Source: CBDAKK01 sp965196605
GTDB taxonomy: Bacteria > Spirochaetota > Spirochaetia > WTKD01 > G963693115
Direction: 5' to 3'
Length of the DNA stretch: 64,000 nucleotides
Assembly: GCA_965196605.1 (NCBI GenBank)
Contig: CBDAKK010000008.1
Location: forward strand, 620,001-684,000
Position numbers and translations under genes: made by a program. Numbering within the stretch: the stretch's first letter is position 1; each line of letters starts with the position of its first letter. The notes below the pieces were generated by a model. That model was given only the letters and a program-made list of their open reading frames with translations, was not told where the DNA came from and ran no database searches. Below are positions 18,219 to 27,879 of the stretch, piece by piece.

Positions 18219-19112
18219 ATGGATTTTTTAGTACGTGTAATATTTAGTGGACTTACCAAGGGCAGTATTTATGCGCTTCTAGCGCTTGGGTATACTATGG
18301 TTTATGGTATAGTCCAGCTTATAAATTTTGCACATGGTGAAATATACATGGTTGGCGCTTTTGTTGCTTTGCTGGTTTTTTCTATGCTTAGCACCTTAGG
18401 CCTTCCAATTGTTTTGGCAATAGCGCTGGCTATGCTGTTTGCAGTACTCATTTCATGTGGTTATGCGTATTTTATTAACAAAATAGCATACGCGCCTCTG
18501 CAAAATTCGCCGCGCCTTTCAGCGCTTATAAGCGCCATAGGTATGTCGATATTCTTGCAAAATTATGTGTTGCTCGTTCAGACGGCAAACTTTATTCCTT
18601 TTCCAAGCCTGCTTCCTGATAAGTCACTTATGGGTGGGTTGCTGAATTTACAGCAGCTTGTAATACTTGTAACCGTTGTGGTGTTTATGACGCTGTTTTC
18701 CTTGCTTATAAAGTATACGCGCATCGGCAAGGCTATGCGTGCCACGGCGCAGGATCTCACTATGGCGCGACTCTTAGGCATTGATGTGAGGCTTATTATT
18801 TCACTTGCCTTTATTATTGGGGCAGCTGCCGCAGCGCTTGGTGGGGTTATGATAGGCTCCTATGTAGGCCAAATAAATTTTTACATAGGCTTTTTAGTTG
18901 GTATTAAGGCCTTTGTGGCTGCGGTGCTTGGGGGAATAGGGAGCATTACCGGGGCTGTTATAGGCAGCTTTGTACTAGGGCTTGTGGAAAGTTTTGGCGC
19001 GGGGTATATTTCAAGTGATTACGAAGATGTTTTTGCATTTTTGTTTTTGATAATAATATTGACGCTGCGCCCCGCTGGTATATTAGGTAGCTCACAAAAA
19101 GAGAAAGTATGA
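18219..19112 (+). CDS. livH: Branched-chain amino acid ABC transporter permease LivH
   Basis: A 297-residue inner-membrane permease with about eight helices. The opening FSGLTKGSIYALLALGYTM and INFAHGEIYMVGAF are the classic LivH signature, and the C-terminal GGIGSITGAVIGSFVLGLVE is equally typical. It would form the channel with LivM. The ribosome site is weak (AAGGGA about 13 bases before the ATG). It is the first gene of livHMGF and overlaps livM by 4 bp. An array of 22-bp repeats lies 200 bp upstream and may control it. Confidence 0.93.
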   Translation: MDFLVRVIFSGLTKGSIYALLALGYTMVYGIVQLINFAHGEIYMVGAFVALLVFSMLSTLGLPIVLAIALAMLFAVLISCGYAYFINKIAYAPLQNSPRLSALISAIGMSIFLQNYVLLVQTANFIPFPSLLPDKSLMGGLLNLQQLVILVTVVVFMTLFSLLIKYTRIGKAMRATAQDLTMARLLGIDVRLIISLAFIIGAAAAALGGVMIGSYVGQINFYIGFLVGIKAFVAAVLGGIGSITGAVIGSFVLGLVESFGAGYISSDYEDVFAFLFLIIILTLRPAGILGSSQKEKV

Positions 19113-20278
19113 AAAAAACGCTTAGTACTGCATTGTTTTTTACGGCGCTCTCTTTTATTTTGGTAGTCCCCAAAATAAATGCCAGCCTTAACAAAATTGA
19201 AATGCGCTGGATGAATATCCTTTTTATATTTGCTATTTCCCTTCTTGCTTCGGCCTTGTATTACTATTTGCTTCAGAAACGTCAAAAGGGCATGGAAAAA
19301 TCTGGGAGAGTAATACAGCATGTTTTTCACGCTCGGTCGTTTCGTGTCTTTATAGCCCTGTTGTTTGTGCTTCTTTTGGTTATTCCCTTCATCTTTGGTA
19401 TTTACCACACCAAGGTTTTAACCTTGGTATTTATTTACATTATTTTTTCTTTAGGGCTTAATGTTATCGTAGGCCTTACGGGCATGCTCTGCTTGGGGCA
19501 GGCTTTTTTTCTTGGGGTTGGTGCCTATACCTATGCGCTCTTAAACACGTATTTAGGGGTAAATTTTTACGCGGGTCTTGTGGCTGGTGCGGCTTTTGGC
19601 GTTGTTGCAGGCATGGTCTTTGCTATTATAACGCTTCGTTTGCGGGGAGACTACTTGGCTATTGTTACGCTTGGTTTAAGCGAAATATTTCGCCTTGTTG
19701 TTACAAACATGGACTTTACGGGAGGTCCGCGTGGCATATCTGGTATAGCAAAGCCCGGTATTGTAGGGTTAGAACTCGACTTTTTTGCACAGACTAAGCT
19801 GCTCTACTTCATATCACTCGCTTGCGTTGTTGTGGCTGTGTTTTTCATACGGAGGCTTGAGCATTCACGGTTTGGTCGTTCGTGGGAATCATTTCGCGAA
19901 GATGAAATTGCAAGCGCATCTATGGGCGTCAATGTTACGTTTGTGCGCATCGGCGTTTTTGCTATCAATGGTTTTTTGGGCGGCATAGCAGGAGTGTTGT
20001 TTGCATCCAATACCTCCTTTATAGACCCCAATAGTTTTTCTATATTGGTTTCTGTTACCGCGCTATGCATCGTAGTCCTCGGTGGTTTAGGTTCTATTTC
20101 GGGGGTTGCGCTGGGCGCTGTTGTGCTTATTATGCTGCCAGAATATTTGCGTGTTTTTGCCCAGTACCGCATGTTGCTCTTGGGCGCTATTTTGGTATTT
20201 ATGATGCTTTTTAGACCGAGTGGGCTTATACCCAAGTCGAGGACAGAGTTTTTGCTTGAGAATAAACACAATGCTTGA
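19109..20278 (+). CDS. livM: Branched-chain amino acid ABC transporter permease LivM
   Basis: A 389-residue permease. The LivM core lies in residues ~100-380: SLGLNVIVGLTGMLCLGQAFF, RLRGDYLAIVTLGLSEI and LGGLGSISGVALGAVVLI. The first ~95 residues add two helices joined by a basic loop, longer than in many LivM proteins. ATG overlaps the livH stop in an ATGA, with AAAGAGAAAG upstream. It pairs with LivH to form the membrane channel, powered by LivG and LivF. Confidence 0.92.
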   Translation: MKKTLSTALFFTALSFILVVPKINASLNKIEMRWMNILFIFAISLLASALYYYLLQKRQKGMEKSGRVIQHVFHARSFRVFIALLFVLLLVIPFIFGIYHTKVLTLVFIYIIFSLGLNVIVGLTGMLCLGQAFFLGVGAYTYALLNTYLGVNFYAGLVAGAAFGVVAGMVFAIITLRLRGDYLAIVTLGLSEIFRLVVTNMDFTGGPRGISGIAKPGIVGLELDFFAQTKLLYFISLACVVVAVFFIRRLEHSRFGRSWESFREDEIASASMGVNVTFVRIGVFAINGFLGGIAGVLFASNTSFIDPNSFSILVSVTALCIVVLGGLGSISGVALGAVVLIMLPEYLRVFAQYRMLLLGAILVFMMLFRPSGLIPKSRTEFLLENKHNA

Positions 20279-21038
20279 AGTACGCGATATCACTATAAAA
20301 TTTGGCGGTCTTACCGCCCTCAATTCTGTTTCTCTTTCTGTGAAGAAAAATTCTGTTACTGGGCTTATTGGCCCTAATGGTGCAGGCAAGACGACGTTTT
20401 TTAATTGCATAACAGGCATATATAAACCTACGGCAGGTCAGGCTACATTTATCGACAAAGCGGGCAAGGAACATGATGTCTTTGCCCGCGCTCATCACAG
20501 CATTGTGCGCTTGGGCATGGTGCGTACATTTCAAAATATTCGGCTCTTTTCAAAAATGTCCGTCTTAGAAAATGTACTTATAGGCGCGTACACGGTGCAA
20601 GGCTATTCGTTTTTTCAGACCTTGCTTCATACCAAGAAGATGCGCGCTGTGGAGCAACAACTCATAGAGCATTGTCATGATGTGCTGAAGGACTTGAACC
20701 TTGATCATGTGGCAAACGAGATAGCAGAGTCTTTGCCCTATGGTTTGCAAAAACGACTTGAGATAGCGCGCGCTATTGCTTCTAAGCCATCTCTTGTGTT
20801 ACTCGATGAACCTGCCGCGGGCATGAATCCACAAGAGACCGAATCGCTCATGCACCTCATTCGTAGTTTACAAAAACGCTACGAGTTTACCGTGTTTCTC
20901 ATAGAACATGATATGCATTTTGTTATGAATCTTTGCGATATCATTTATGTGGTAGATTATGGGCGACTTATTGCGCAAGGCACGCCCGAAGAAGTAAGAA
21001 ATAATCCACGTACCATAGAGGCTTATCTTGGAACATAA
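20271..21038 (+). CDS. livG: Branched-chain amino acid ABC transporter ATPase LivG
   Basis: A 255-residue ATPase. Walker A is GPNGAGKTT, the signature region is SLPYGLQKRLEIARA, and Walker B is LVLLDEPAAGMNP, the form typical of LivG. VRTFQNIRLF after Walker A is also LivG-specific. The ATG at 20271 overlaps the livM stop by 8 bp. An in-frame ATG at 20220 lies inside livM and would give an unrelated leader, so I rejected it. Confidence 0.93.
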   Translation: MLEVRDITIKFGGLTALNSVSLSVKKNSVTGLIGPNGAGKTTFFNCITGIYKPTAGQATFIDKAGKEHDVFARAHHSIVRLGMVRTFQNIRLFSKMSVLENVLIGAYTVQGYSFFQTLLHTKKMRAVEQQLIEHCHDVLKDLNLDHVANEIAESLPYGLQKRLEIARAIASKPSLVLLDEPAAGMNPQETESLMHLIRSLQKRYEFTVFLIEHDMHFVMNLCDIIYVVDYGRLIAQGTPEEVRNNPRTIEAYLGT

Positions 21039-21777
21039 CGTAGACACTCCCGTTTCTCACAATGCAATGCTGCGACTACGCAATGTAAGCGCCTCATATG
21101 GGGTAATACAGGCTATTAGTTCTGTAAATTTGTATGTGGATGTGGGTGAAATTGTTACTATTGTAGGAGCGAATGGCGCGGGGAAGTCGACCATTCTCAT
21201 GACGATATGCGGTATCGTCCGTGCTAAAGAAGGCGAAGTATATTTTTGTGAATCGAGAATAGATGGGGCTTCAGCTGAGAACATTGTCTCTCTCGGTATA
21301 TCGCAGGTGCCAGAGGGACGCAAAATATTCCCCAAACTCACGGTGCAGGAAAATTTGGACTTAGGGGCATTTTTGCGCAAGGACTCACATGAGGTAAAAA
21401 ACGACCTCGATTATGCTTTTAAGCTTTTTCCTATCTTGAAGGAACGCAGGCATCAAGTTGCTGGAACACTTTCAGGAGGTGAGCAGCAAATGTTGGCAAT
21501 ATCGCGTGCGCTTATGGCACGTCCGTGCCTGCTGTTATTGGATGAACCTTCGCTTGGACTTGCGCCGCTCATTATACAGCGCATTTTCCAAATATTGACC
21601 AAGCTTAACAGTGAACATAAAACGACCATTTTAATTGTGGAACAAAATGCGCGACAAGCTCTTAAAATTGCACACCGCGGCTATGTTATGGAAACGGGGA
21701 GAATAGTGCTCTCTGGTACTTCTAAAGAATTGTTGAATCACGACATGGTGCAAAAAGTCTACCTCGGGGTAAGCTAA
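21028..21777 (+). CDS. livF: Branched-chain amino acid ABC transporter ATPase LivF
   Basis: A 249-residue ATPase with Walker A GANGAGKST, VPEGRKIFPKLTVQENL (a LivF hallmark), signature LSGGEQQMLAISRA and Walker B LLLLDEPSLGLAP. The start appears to be TTG at 21028, because AGAGG lies six bases upstream and the frame overlaps the end of livG. ATG at 21067 is the alternative and lacks a ribosome site. No livK binding-protein gene is next to the operon in this window, so the solute receptor must be encoded elsewhere. Confidence 0.92.
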   Translation: MEHNVDTPVSHNAMLRLRNVSASYGVIQAISSVNLYVDVGEIVTIVGANGAGKSTILMTICGIVRAKEGEVYFCESRIDGASAENIVSLGISQVPEGRKIFPKLTVQENLDLGAFLRKDSHEVKNDLDYAFKLFPILKERRHQVAGTLSGGEQQMLAISRALMARPCLLLLDEPSLGLAPLIIQRIFQILTKLNSEHKTTILIVEQNARQALKIAHRGYVMETGRIVLSGTSKELLNHDMVQKVYLGVS

Positions 21778-21864
21778 ATAATGCTACTCGCGTTCTTGTT
21801 TGCTTACAATACATTTGTTCATCTTTTTTGCATGTTACTTTGTAAAAGCACTACTATATAAAAT

Positions 21865-22971
21865 ATGTCCTTACACTGCGGTATTGTTGGACTACCAAAT
21901 GTTGGTAAGTCTACCATTTTTTCAGCTTTAACAGCCATGCAAGTCGATGCGCAAAATTACCCCTTTTGCACCATAGAGCCCAATAGTGGTTTAGTCGCCG
22001 TCTCAGATGAGCGGCTTGATAAAATTGCGGAAATATACAAGCCCAAAAAGGTCACGCCTGCGACCGTAGAATTTGTAGACATTGCGGGGCTTGTTGAAGG
22101 AGCATCGCGCGGTGAAGGGCTGGGAAACAAGTTTTTGTCGCATATCCGAGAAGCAAGTATTATTGCTCATGTCGTGCGTTGTTTTGATGATGATGGTGTT
22201 GCGCATGTCAACGGCAGAGTCAACCCGATTTCGGATATATTGACTATTCAAACTGAATTAGCCCTTGCTGATGTTGCGGTGCTTGAGCGATGTATGCAGG
22301 GAATTGCTAGGGAGAAAAAGGCACGTAAGCCCGATGTGGTGCGTATCGCTCCAGTCTTGGAACCCTTACTTGATAATTTGCATGCGACGCTTAATAAAGG
22401 TAATCTTGCAAGTACCGTTTTGCTGAGTGAGGAAGAGCGCGAAATGGTGAAGTTTATGAACCTCATAACGCTCAAACCTGCCATATATGTGTGCAATGTT
22501 AAAGAAGAACACGCGGCGTCTGGAAATGATTATGTACGAGTAGTTTCAGAACACGCAGCGCGTGAAAATAACGAATGCATTACACTATGCGGGGCACTTG
22601 AAGCCGAAATAGCAGGCTTAAGCGCCGAAGAGCGCAATGACTTTTTGCGTGAAGCAAACCTAGAGCGTTCGGGGCTTGATGCACTGATTCGCTGTGCATA
22701 TCATACTATGAATTTGCGTACTTATTTTACCGCAGGCGAAAAGGAGGTTAAGGCTTGGACCTTTCGCGAAGGTACGGCTGCTCCTCAGGCTGCGGGTATA
22801 ATACACAGTGACTTTGAGCGAGGCTTTATAAAAGCTGATGTGTTTGGTTGCGATGATCTGTTTTCCTTAGGTAGCGAAGCAGCCATACGCTCTGCGGGCA
22901 AGCTGCGTATGGAAGGCAAGGAGTATGTGGTGCAAGATGGGGACGTCATGCACTTTAAGTTCAACGTGTAG
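21865..22971 (+). CDS. ychF: Redox-regulated ATPase YchF (Obg-like)
   Basis: A 368-residue ribosome-associated ATPase. G1 is GLPNVGKST (residues 8-16), then NYPFCTIEPN and DIAGLVEGASRGEGLGN. The base-specificity motif is NVKE instead of NKxD, which in this family favours ATP. The C-terminal TGS domain is intact (RTYFTAGEKEVKAWTF to the end). Length is normal. It begins 87 bp after livF and is probably transcribed alone. Confidence 0.95.
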   Translation: MSLHCGIVGLPNVGKSTIFSALTAMQVDAQNYPFCTIEPNSGLVAVSDERLDKIAEIYKPKKVTPATVEFVDIAGLVEGASRGEGLGNKFLSHIREASIIAHVVRCFDDDGVAHVNGRVNPISDILTIQTELALADVAVLERCMQGIAREKKARKPDVVRIAPVLEPLLDNLHATLNKGNLASTVLLSEEEREMVKFMNLITLKPAIYVCNVKEEHAASGNDYVRVVSEHAARENNECITLCGALEAEIAGLSAEERNDFLREANLERSGLDALIRCAYHTMNLRTYFTAGEKEVKAWTFREGTAAPQAAGIIHSDFERGFIKADVFGCDDLFSLGSEAAIRSAGKLRMEGKEYVVQDGDVMHFKFNV

Positions 22972-23191
22972 CACACACGTAAGAAACCAGTTGCTGTAAC
23001 TCAAGAGCTTTCATGTTCTTGTTTTCTTGTTGTAAAACACCTTCCAATTCGTAAAAATACAATACCATAGCACAAATATTTTTGAAAAATATTATCTGTG
23101 ATAGATGTCTCATGCTTATGTTCCAAGATAGGTATGAATTTTTAACAATTACATTAAATATTACATTTTACTAAAGTATTGTAATGTTATT

Positions 23192-23225
23192 TTTACTATA
23201 TTATTACTGAATAGTAAAGTATAAT
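23192..23225 (+). promoter_or_regulatory. Inverted repeat next to a -10 box, upstream of 23338 gene
   Basis: TTTACTA (23192-23198) and TAGTAAA (23212-23218) are perfect inverted arms 13 bp apart. TATAAT follows at 23220-23225. The gap 22972-23337 is very AT-rich and otherwise empty. Possible operator overlapping a promoter, but the AT-rich setting makes chance matches likely. Confidence 0.35.
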
Positions 23226-23337
23226 TTTTTTCTTAAAGCATTTTCTATGTAGAAAATATGTTTAGAAGTGTATTTTTTATGCGTTATAACTATTAAATGA
23301 GAATTTGTGGTAAAAAATTTATATTTTGGAGAGATTT

Positions 23338-24375
23338 ATGAGTGATAAGCTTTTGGAATTATTTGGAATGCAAGAAAATCATAAAGTATCTTCAAATATT
23401 GCACAGGCGTGCTTGCATTATGATGATATTTATAAAAAAGTACGTGATATGTTTATTAAATCTGCAAAACACAACGTATCATATAATTCAATAAAAAACT
23501 TTATATCTACGGTTATGTATCCTAAAATACGGGAATGTGTGTTTCCTTACATTGCTGATCTTATAGGAATATCTTATTCCGATAGCAAAGTAGTTCAAAT
23601 AGCTTGTAAAAGGGTTTTTTTTACTATGGCTTTTATGGAACAAGAGAGTTTTAAGACTACGTTTTTTCAAAGTGTAGATAGACGTATTGATGTAGCAGCG
23701 TGTCAATTTACAGCACACCTTGGGCATGTAATTGCGGATCGCCGCCTATATAAAGATATAGAAAGCAAAACAGAAAATGCGATTATAAATTATACAGTTT
23801 CTATGTTGAAAAAGAGAAACTTTCCAGATTATGTAATAGACATAGTAGCCAATCAATCTACAGAACTCCAGTCCAATGCAGAAATAGGAAAAGGTCTTTA
23901 TGATAATAGTAAAAAGCTACTTATCGATAATTCTATAAGTAGTTTTGAGAGAACGTATAAAAATGCAAATCAAGATTTGATGATAAGCAATGGTCTTCGA
24001 ATTGTGCATGATTATGTAGAAGTTATTTCTAATAATAATACTCCATTTGAGGCATTAAAAGAAATTATAAACAATAGCCAAAAATTTTATCCTGAAACTC
24101 GAAAAATTTTTTTCAATTTTCTTGGCGCTATCCCTATTGGTTCCTACGTCAAGCTTCGCAATGAATGCTATGGAATTGTATATGATATACCTTACAGAGA
24201 TCCTAAAAATCCTCCTGTATATCTTATACAAGATGAAAACGAAGAAGCTCCTGAAATGCTTGTTAAAATAGATACGAATGTTCGTCCAGAAAGTAATGTT
24301 GTCGGAATTGTATCTTATGACTCAACTATAAAAATGAAAAAAAAATACCTTGAAATATTAAAAAGATACCTTTGA
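23338..24375 (+). CDS. Unrecognised AT-rich protein with HD-GYP-associated-like C-terminus
   Basis: 345 residues, mostly helical, no signal peptide or membrane segment. I do not recognise the N-terminal ~260 residues. The C-terminal part (AIPIGSYVKLRNECYGIVYDI, then a Pro-rich stretch and VYLIQDENEE) resembles the short beta module that follows HD-GYP domains in spirochaete signalling proteins (PVGTLVxLxxGExGIV type). However, no HD or GYP motif is visible upstream, so a degenerate or divergent signalling protein is only a guess. I chose ATG 23338 because GGAGAG lies five bases upstream; the frame also runs from a TTG at 23326. Base composition is clearly more AT-rich than the flanking genes, which hints at transfer. 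Confidence 0.6.
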   Translation: MSDKLLELFGMQENHKVSSNIAQACLHYDDIYKKVRDMFIKSAKHNVSYNSIKNFISTVMYPKIRECVFPYIADLIGISYSDSKVVQIACKRVFFTMAFMEQESFKTTFFQSVDRRIDVAACQFTAHLGHVIADRRLYKDIESKTENAIINYTVSMLKKRNFPDYVIDIVANQSTELQSNAEIGKGLYDNSKKLLIDNSISSFERTYKNANQDLMISNGLRIVHDYVEVISNNNTPFEALKEIINNSQKFYPETRKIFFNFLGAIPIGSYVKLRNECYGIVYDIPYRDPKNPPVYLIQDENEEAPEMLVKIDTNVRPESNVVGIVSYDSTIKMKKKYLEILKRYL

Positions 24376-24601
24376 GAGTACATGTAAGGGCAGTACCCTT
24401 ATGTGGAAAAAGAGTAGTTGGGAAGAGAATTGATGATGAAATCAAAGCTCAGTCGCCAAAGCCATACAGCTCTTGAGGTATGTCTATGTGGGCTTACAAA
24501 ACATTGGTCACGAGAGCAGGTTACACCATTACGTGCGCGTAGTTATTTGTAAGCATGCATGGTATGCAAAAGTTTTTTACATCAATCATACTAGTGAATA
24601 G

Positions 24602-24623
24602 CAATTACACAAGAATGTAATTG
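24602..24623. promoter_or_regulatory. Palindromic operator candidate upstream of lactate permease
   Basis: CAATTACA-caagaa-TGTAATTG is a perfect 8-bp inverted repeat with a 6-bp spacer, 55 bp before the start of the permease gene. The rest of the gap 24376-24678 shows no gene. Spacing and form suit a dimeric GntR/LldR-type repressor, by inference only. Confidence 0.4.
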
Positions 24624-24678
24624 TAAAATCTATTATTTGGTATGTTTTTCAAGATATTTTTTCCAAAATAGGGGTAAT

Positions 24679-26328
24679 ATGTATACAGTACTCGCCTTAG
24701 TCCCCATAGCGTATATTCTCATAGCTATGATTTTTTATTCACGATCATCGCGTCAGGTAATGCCCATTGCCTTAATTCTGACTGCGCTTATTGCGCTTGT
24801 CTTTTGGAAAGCTCCGATTTTTACAGTTATTGCATACGGCGTCTTTGGCGCTCTCAAGGCCATTGACATTATCGTGATTATTTTTGGTGCCATCCTTATT
24901 TTCAATACACTCAAAGAATCTGGTGCTATGCGTTCTATTGAGAGCAGTTTTAAAAACATAAGTTCAGACAAAAGAGTGCATATTTTGATTGCAGGGTATT
25001 TGTTTGTTCAGCTCATAGAAGGTGCTGCAGGTTTTGGTACGCCCGCTGCAATTGCAGCCCCCATGCTCATTGGCCTCGGCGTACCGCCACTTGCTGCGGT
25101 AAGCGTAGCACTCATTGCGGACTCCACCGCCGTCTCTTTTGGCGCCGTAGGCACGCCCATTAATGGCATGGTCTCCGTGCTTACAGGAGTTGCGTCCTTT
25201 GACCTTTCCGCGCTCACGTCCTTGACCGCCGTTTTGCATTTTGTGGGAGGCTTGTTTATACCGCTACTTTCCATTGCTGTGGTTGTATTTGTATTTGGTG
25301 GCACAAACAAGTCGTGGCAGGCGGTCTTTGAAATGGTGCCATTTTCCCTCTATGTCGCATTGAGCTATCTTATTCCCTACCTCCTGCTTGCCATATACCT
25401 TGGTCATGAAGTACCCTCGCTGGTAGCTTACGCATTTTCTTTGGTGCTGGTAATTACTACAACCAAAATGGGCTTTCTCGTTCCCAAAAACACATGGGAC
25501 TTTCCTAGCGCTGAGAATGCTGATGATGGGAACAGCGCCAGTCAAGTATTGCTTACAACTACGGTACATGAAAATCGGGTAATGAGTACCTTACGTGCGT
25601 GGATGCCCTACGTGTTGATCATTGGCATGCTCATAATAACTCGCGTCCCCGCGCTGGGGCTTAAGCAGCTATTGGTGGCGCAAAAACTTTCCATTAACAA
25701 CGTGTTAGGTGTGGAAGGACTTGATTATAATTTTTTGTAGGCCTATACTCCGGGCATTATTCCCTTTATGTTTGTTGCGCTCTTCTCGCATGTTTTGTTG
25801 AAAATGAATTTTGCAAGTTCAGTAAAAACGTGGCGTGCAACCTTGAGCCAAGTCAAGGGCGCTGCCATAGCACTTATATGCGGGGTTGCCATGGTACAGC
25901 TGATGCTTAAAACGGGCAACGCAAACTTAGGGCTAGAAAGCATGGTGAGAGAAATTGCAAGAGCCTTCCTTGGGTTACCACAAGTGCTCTATGTTTTCTT
26001 GTCACCGTGGATAGGCGTGCTGGGCGCATTTATGGCGGGGTCAAACACAGTCTCAAACATATTGTTTTCACCGCTACAATATGAAGCCGCTATTTTATAC
26101 GGGTTAAAACCTGAGCTTATTCTCGCGCTGCAAAATGTTGGCGGTGCAGTTGGTAATATGATTTGTATAAGTAACGTTGTAGCCGCGCTAACGGTTACGG
26201 GGCTTGTTGGAAATAAAGGCTTGAAAGGCCGCGGAATGGAAGGTGCTATAATAAAGATAAATTTCGTCCCTGTGATTTTTTATTGCACGGTCGTTTCCTT
26301 AGCAACGTTCTTTTTAATAGCAATGTGA
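24679..26328 (+). pseudogene. lctP: L-lactate permease gene interrupted by one in-frame TAG
   Basis: The frame encodes a full-length (549-codon) LctP-family lactate/proton symporter: MYTVLALVPIAYILIAM at the start, then AGFGTPAAIAAPMLIGLGVPP and AVSVALIADSTAVSFGA, and in the second half GAFMAGSNTVSNILFSPLQY. All are hallmarks of the family. A single TAG at 25738-25740 splits it after residue 353, just before AYTPGIIPF. Reading resumes in the same frame with no loss of length. A TGG-to-TAG change (Trp to stop) would explain it. GGGGTAAT lies before the ATG at 24679. It sits 10 bp before an FAD-dependent 2-hydroxyacid oxidase, as expected for a lactate-use operon. Unless TAG is suppressed or the base is an error, the transporter is dead. 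Confidence 0.85.
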
Positions 26329-26338
26329 GAATTACACC

Positions 26339-27775
26339 ATGAAGCACAGCCTTAAGCCCGCGCAATTTGTTGCGTGTGACAAAGAGTTTAAACAAAAAAT
26401 AATAGGACTTGTGGGAGCGCGAAACGCGAGCGACGACAGGGCTAAGTGTCTTGCATATTCCCAAGATAAAACCGAAGACTTGCATTTTCCTCCGGACTTT
26501 GTAGTAACCCCTAATTCTGCTGTACAGATAAGCCAGATTATGAAATGGGCAAATGAATATGCGGTGCCCGTTACTGTGCGCGGGCGAGGTACGGGGCTTG
26601 CGGGCGCGGCACTTGCCTTGCATGGTGGCATATGCCTGTCCATGGAAAAGTTTGACAGAATTCTCCAAATAGATGTGCAGAACATGCAGGCAGTGGTGGA
26701 GCCATACATACGCAATTACGACTTGCAAGAAAAAGCGCAAGAAGCACAGCTGTTCTACCCACCCGACCCCGCGAGTTATAAAATATGTTCCTTAGGCGGA
26801 AACATTGCCCACAATGCGGGTGGCCCTAAGGCGCTTAAGTACGGTTCAACGCGTGGCTACGTCTTGGAGTTGGACCTCGTCATGCCCAACGGCGACATCA
26901 TCACATCGGGCTCACGTGCGCTTAAAAACAGTACGGGCTACAGCATAAAAGACGTGGTCATAGGCAGTGAAGGCACTTTAGCCATTGTTACCAAGGCGGT
27001 GCTACGCCTCATTGCCATGCCGCGTTATGAAAAACTGATGTACGCCACGTTTAGCAGCGTGAAGAGTGCCGTTGAGGCGGTGCATGCCATTTTGATGGCG
27101 GGGCTCATGCCTAGTGGGCTTGAACTTATGGAGAGAACCGCGCTTACTTATGCAAAGTTGTATTGCAAAAGTAATTACCCGCCCATAAGAGAGGACACGC
27201 AAGCGCACTTGCTCATTGAACTTGATGGTAGCAACGAAGCACAAATTGATGCGGATAGGCACAAAATAACTGCGTTGCTACAAGCACAAGGGGGCATGCA
27301 GTCCATGTTTATGGCGCAGGACGAGAGCGAAAAAAAAGACATGTGGAAACTTCGGCGCAATGTCTACTTGGGCATAAAGGCGCAAGGCGTTATTAAGGAA
27401 ATGGACATTTCCGTACCCATTGGCGCTTTGCCACGCGTCATGGATTACATGCAGCGTGTTGGCGAAAACCACGGGTTTAGGTGTGCCTCATATGGCCATG
27501 CGGGGGACGGAAACTTGCATGTAGGCATTGTGCCTCAAGAAGGGCGTGATGCTGCGCAGGACATACAAAAAACCGAGGAGGGCATTTACAAAATTTTTGC
27601 CTACGTCTGCCAAGAATGCCACGGCACTATTTCTGGTGAACACGGCATAGGGCTGGTACAACAACCCTTTATAAACTTGCCTTGTTCTGAAGAAGAACTC
27701 GCAGTCATGCGCAGCATCAAAAAGGCATTCGATCCCAACAACATCCTCAATCCGGGAAAAATATTTCCGTTGTGA
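26339..27775 (+). CDS. glcD: FAD-linked oxidase, GlcD / D-lactate dehydrogenase type
   Basis: A 478-residue flavoprotein that oxidises a 2-hydroxyacid such as D-lactate or glycolate. The PCMH FAD-binding domain spans ~40-220, with VPVTVRGRGTGLAGAALAL and LGGNIAHNAGGPKALKYG. The C-terminal FAD-oxidase domain has YGHAGDGNLHVGIV and ISGEHGIG, the conserved His-containing motifs of this family. It lies 10 bp downstream of the broken lactate permease, so the pair was probably a lactate uptake and oxidation unit. The electron acceptor is not evident. No iron-sulphur GlcF partner follows. Confidence 0.9.
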   Translation: MKHSLKPAQFVACDKEFKQKIIGLVGARNASDDRAKCLAYSQDKTEDLHFPPDFVVTPNSAVQISQIMKWANEYAVPVTVRGRGTGLAGAALALHGGICLSMEKFDRILQIDVQNMQAVVEPYIRNYDLQEKAQEAQLFYPPDPASYKICSLGGNIAHNAGGPKALKYGSTRGYVLELDLVMPNGDIITSGSRALKNSTGYSIKDVVIGSEGTLAIVTKAVLRLIAMPRYEKLMYATFSSVKSAVEAVHAILMAGLMPSGLELMERTALTYAKLYCKSNYPPIREDTQAHLLIELDGSNEAQIDADRHKITALLQAQGGMQSMFMAQDESEKKDMWKLRRNVYLGIKAQGVIKEMDISVPIGALPRVMDYMQRVGENHGFRCASYGHAGDGNLHVGIVPQEGRDAAQDIQKTEEGIYKIFAYVCQECHGTISGEHGIGLVQQPFINLPCSEEELAVMRSIKKAFDPNNILNPGKIFPL

Positions 27776-27879
27776 GAAATTACTCATACATGGTTACACA
27801 GACATTAATTGCGTGAAGGACGCGACATGCACGCAAGGCACTATATGCGTATTTACTACAATGCAAAAAGAGGTGTTTT

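Noticed and set aside
25738..25740. Selenocysteine or pyrrolysine reading of the lctP stop
   Set aside because: Selenocysteine uses TGA. For pyrrolysine (TAG) there is no sign of pyl genes or a reason in a lactate permease.
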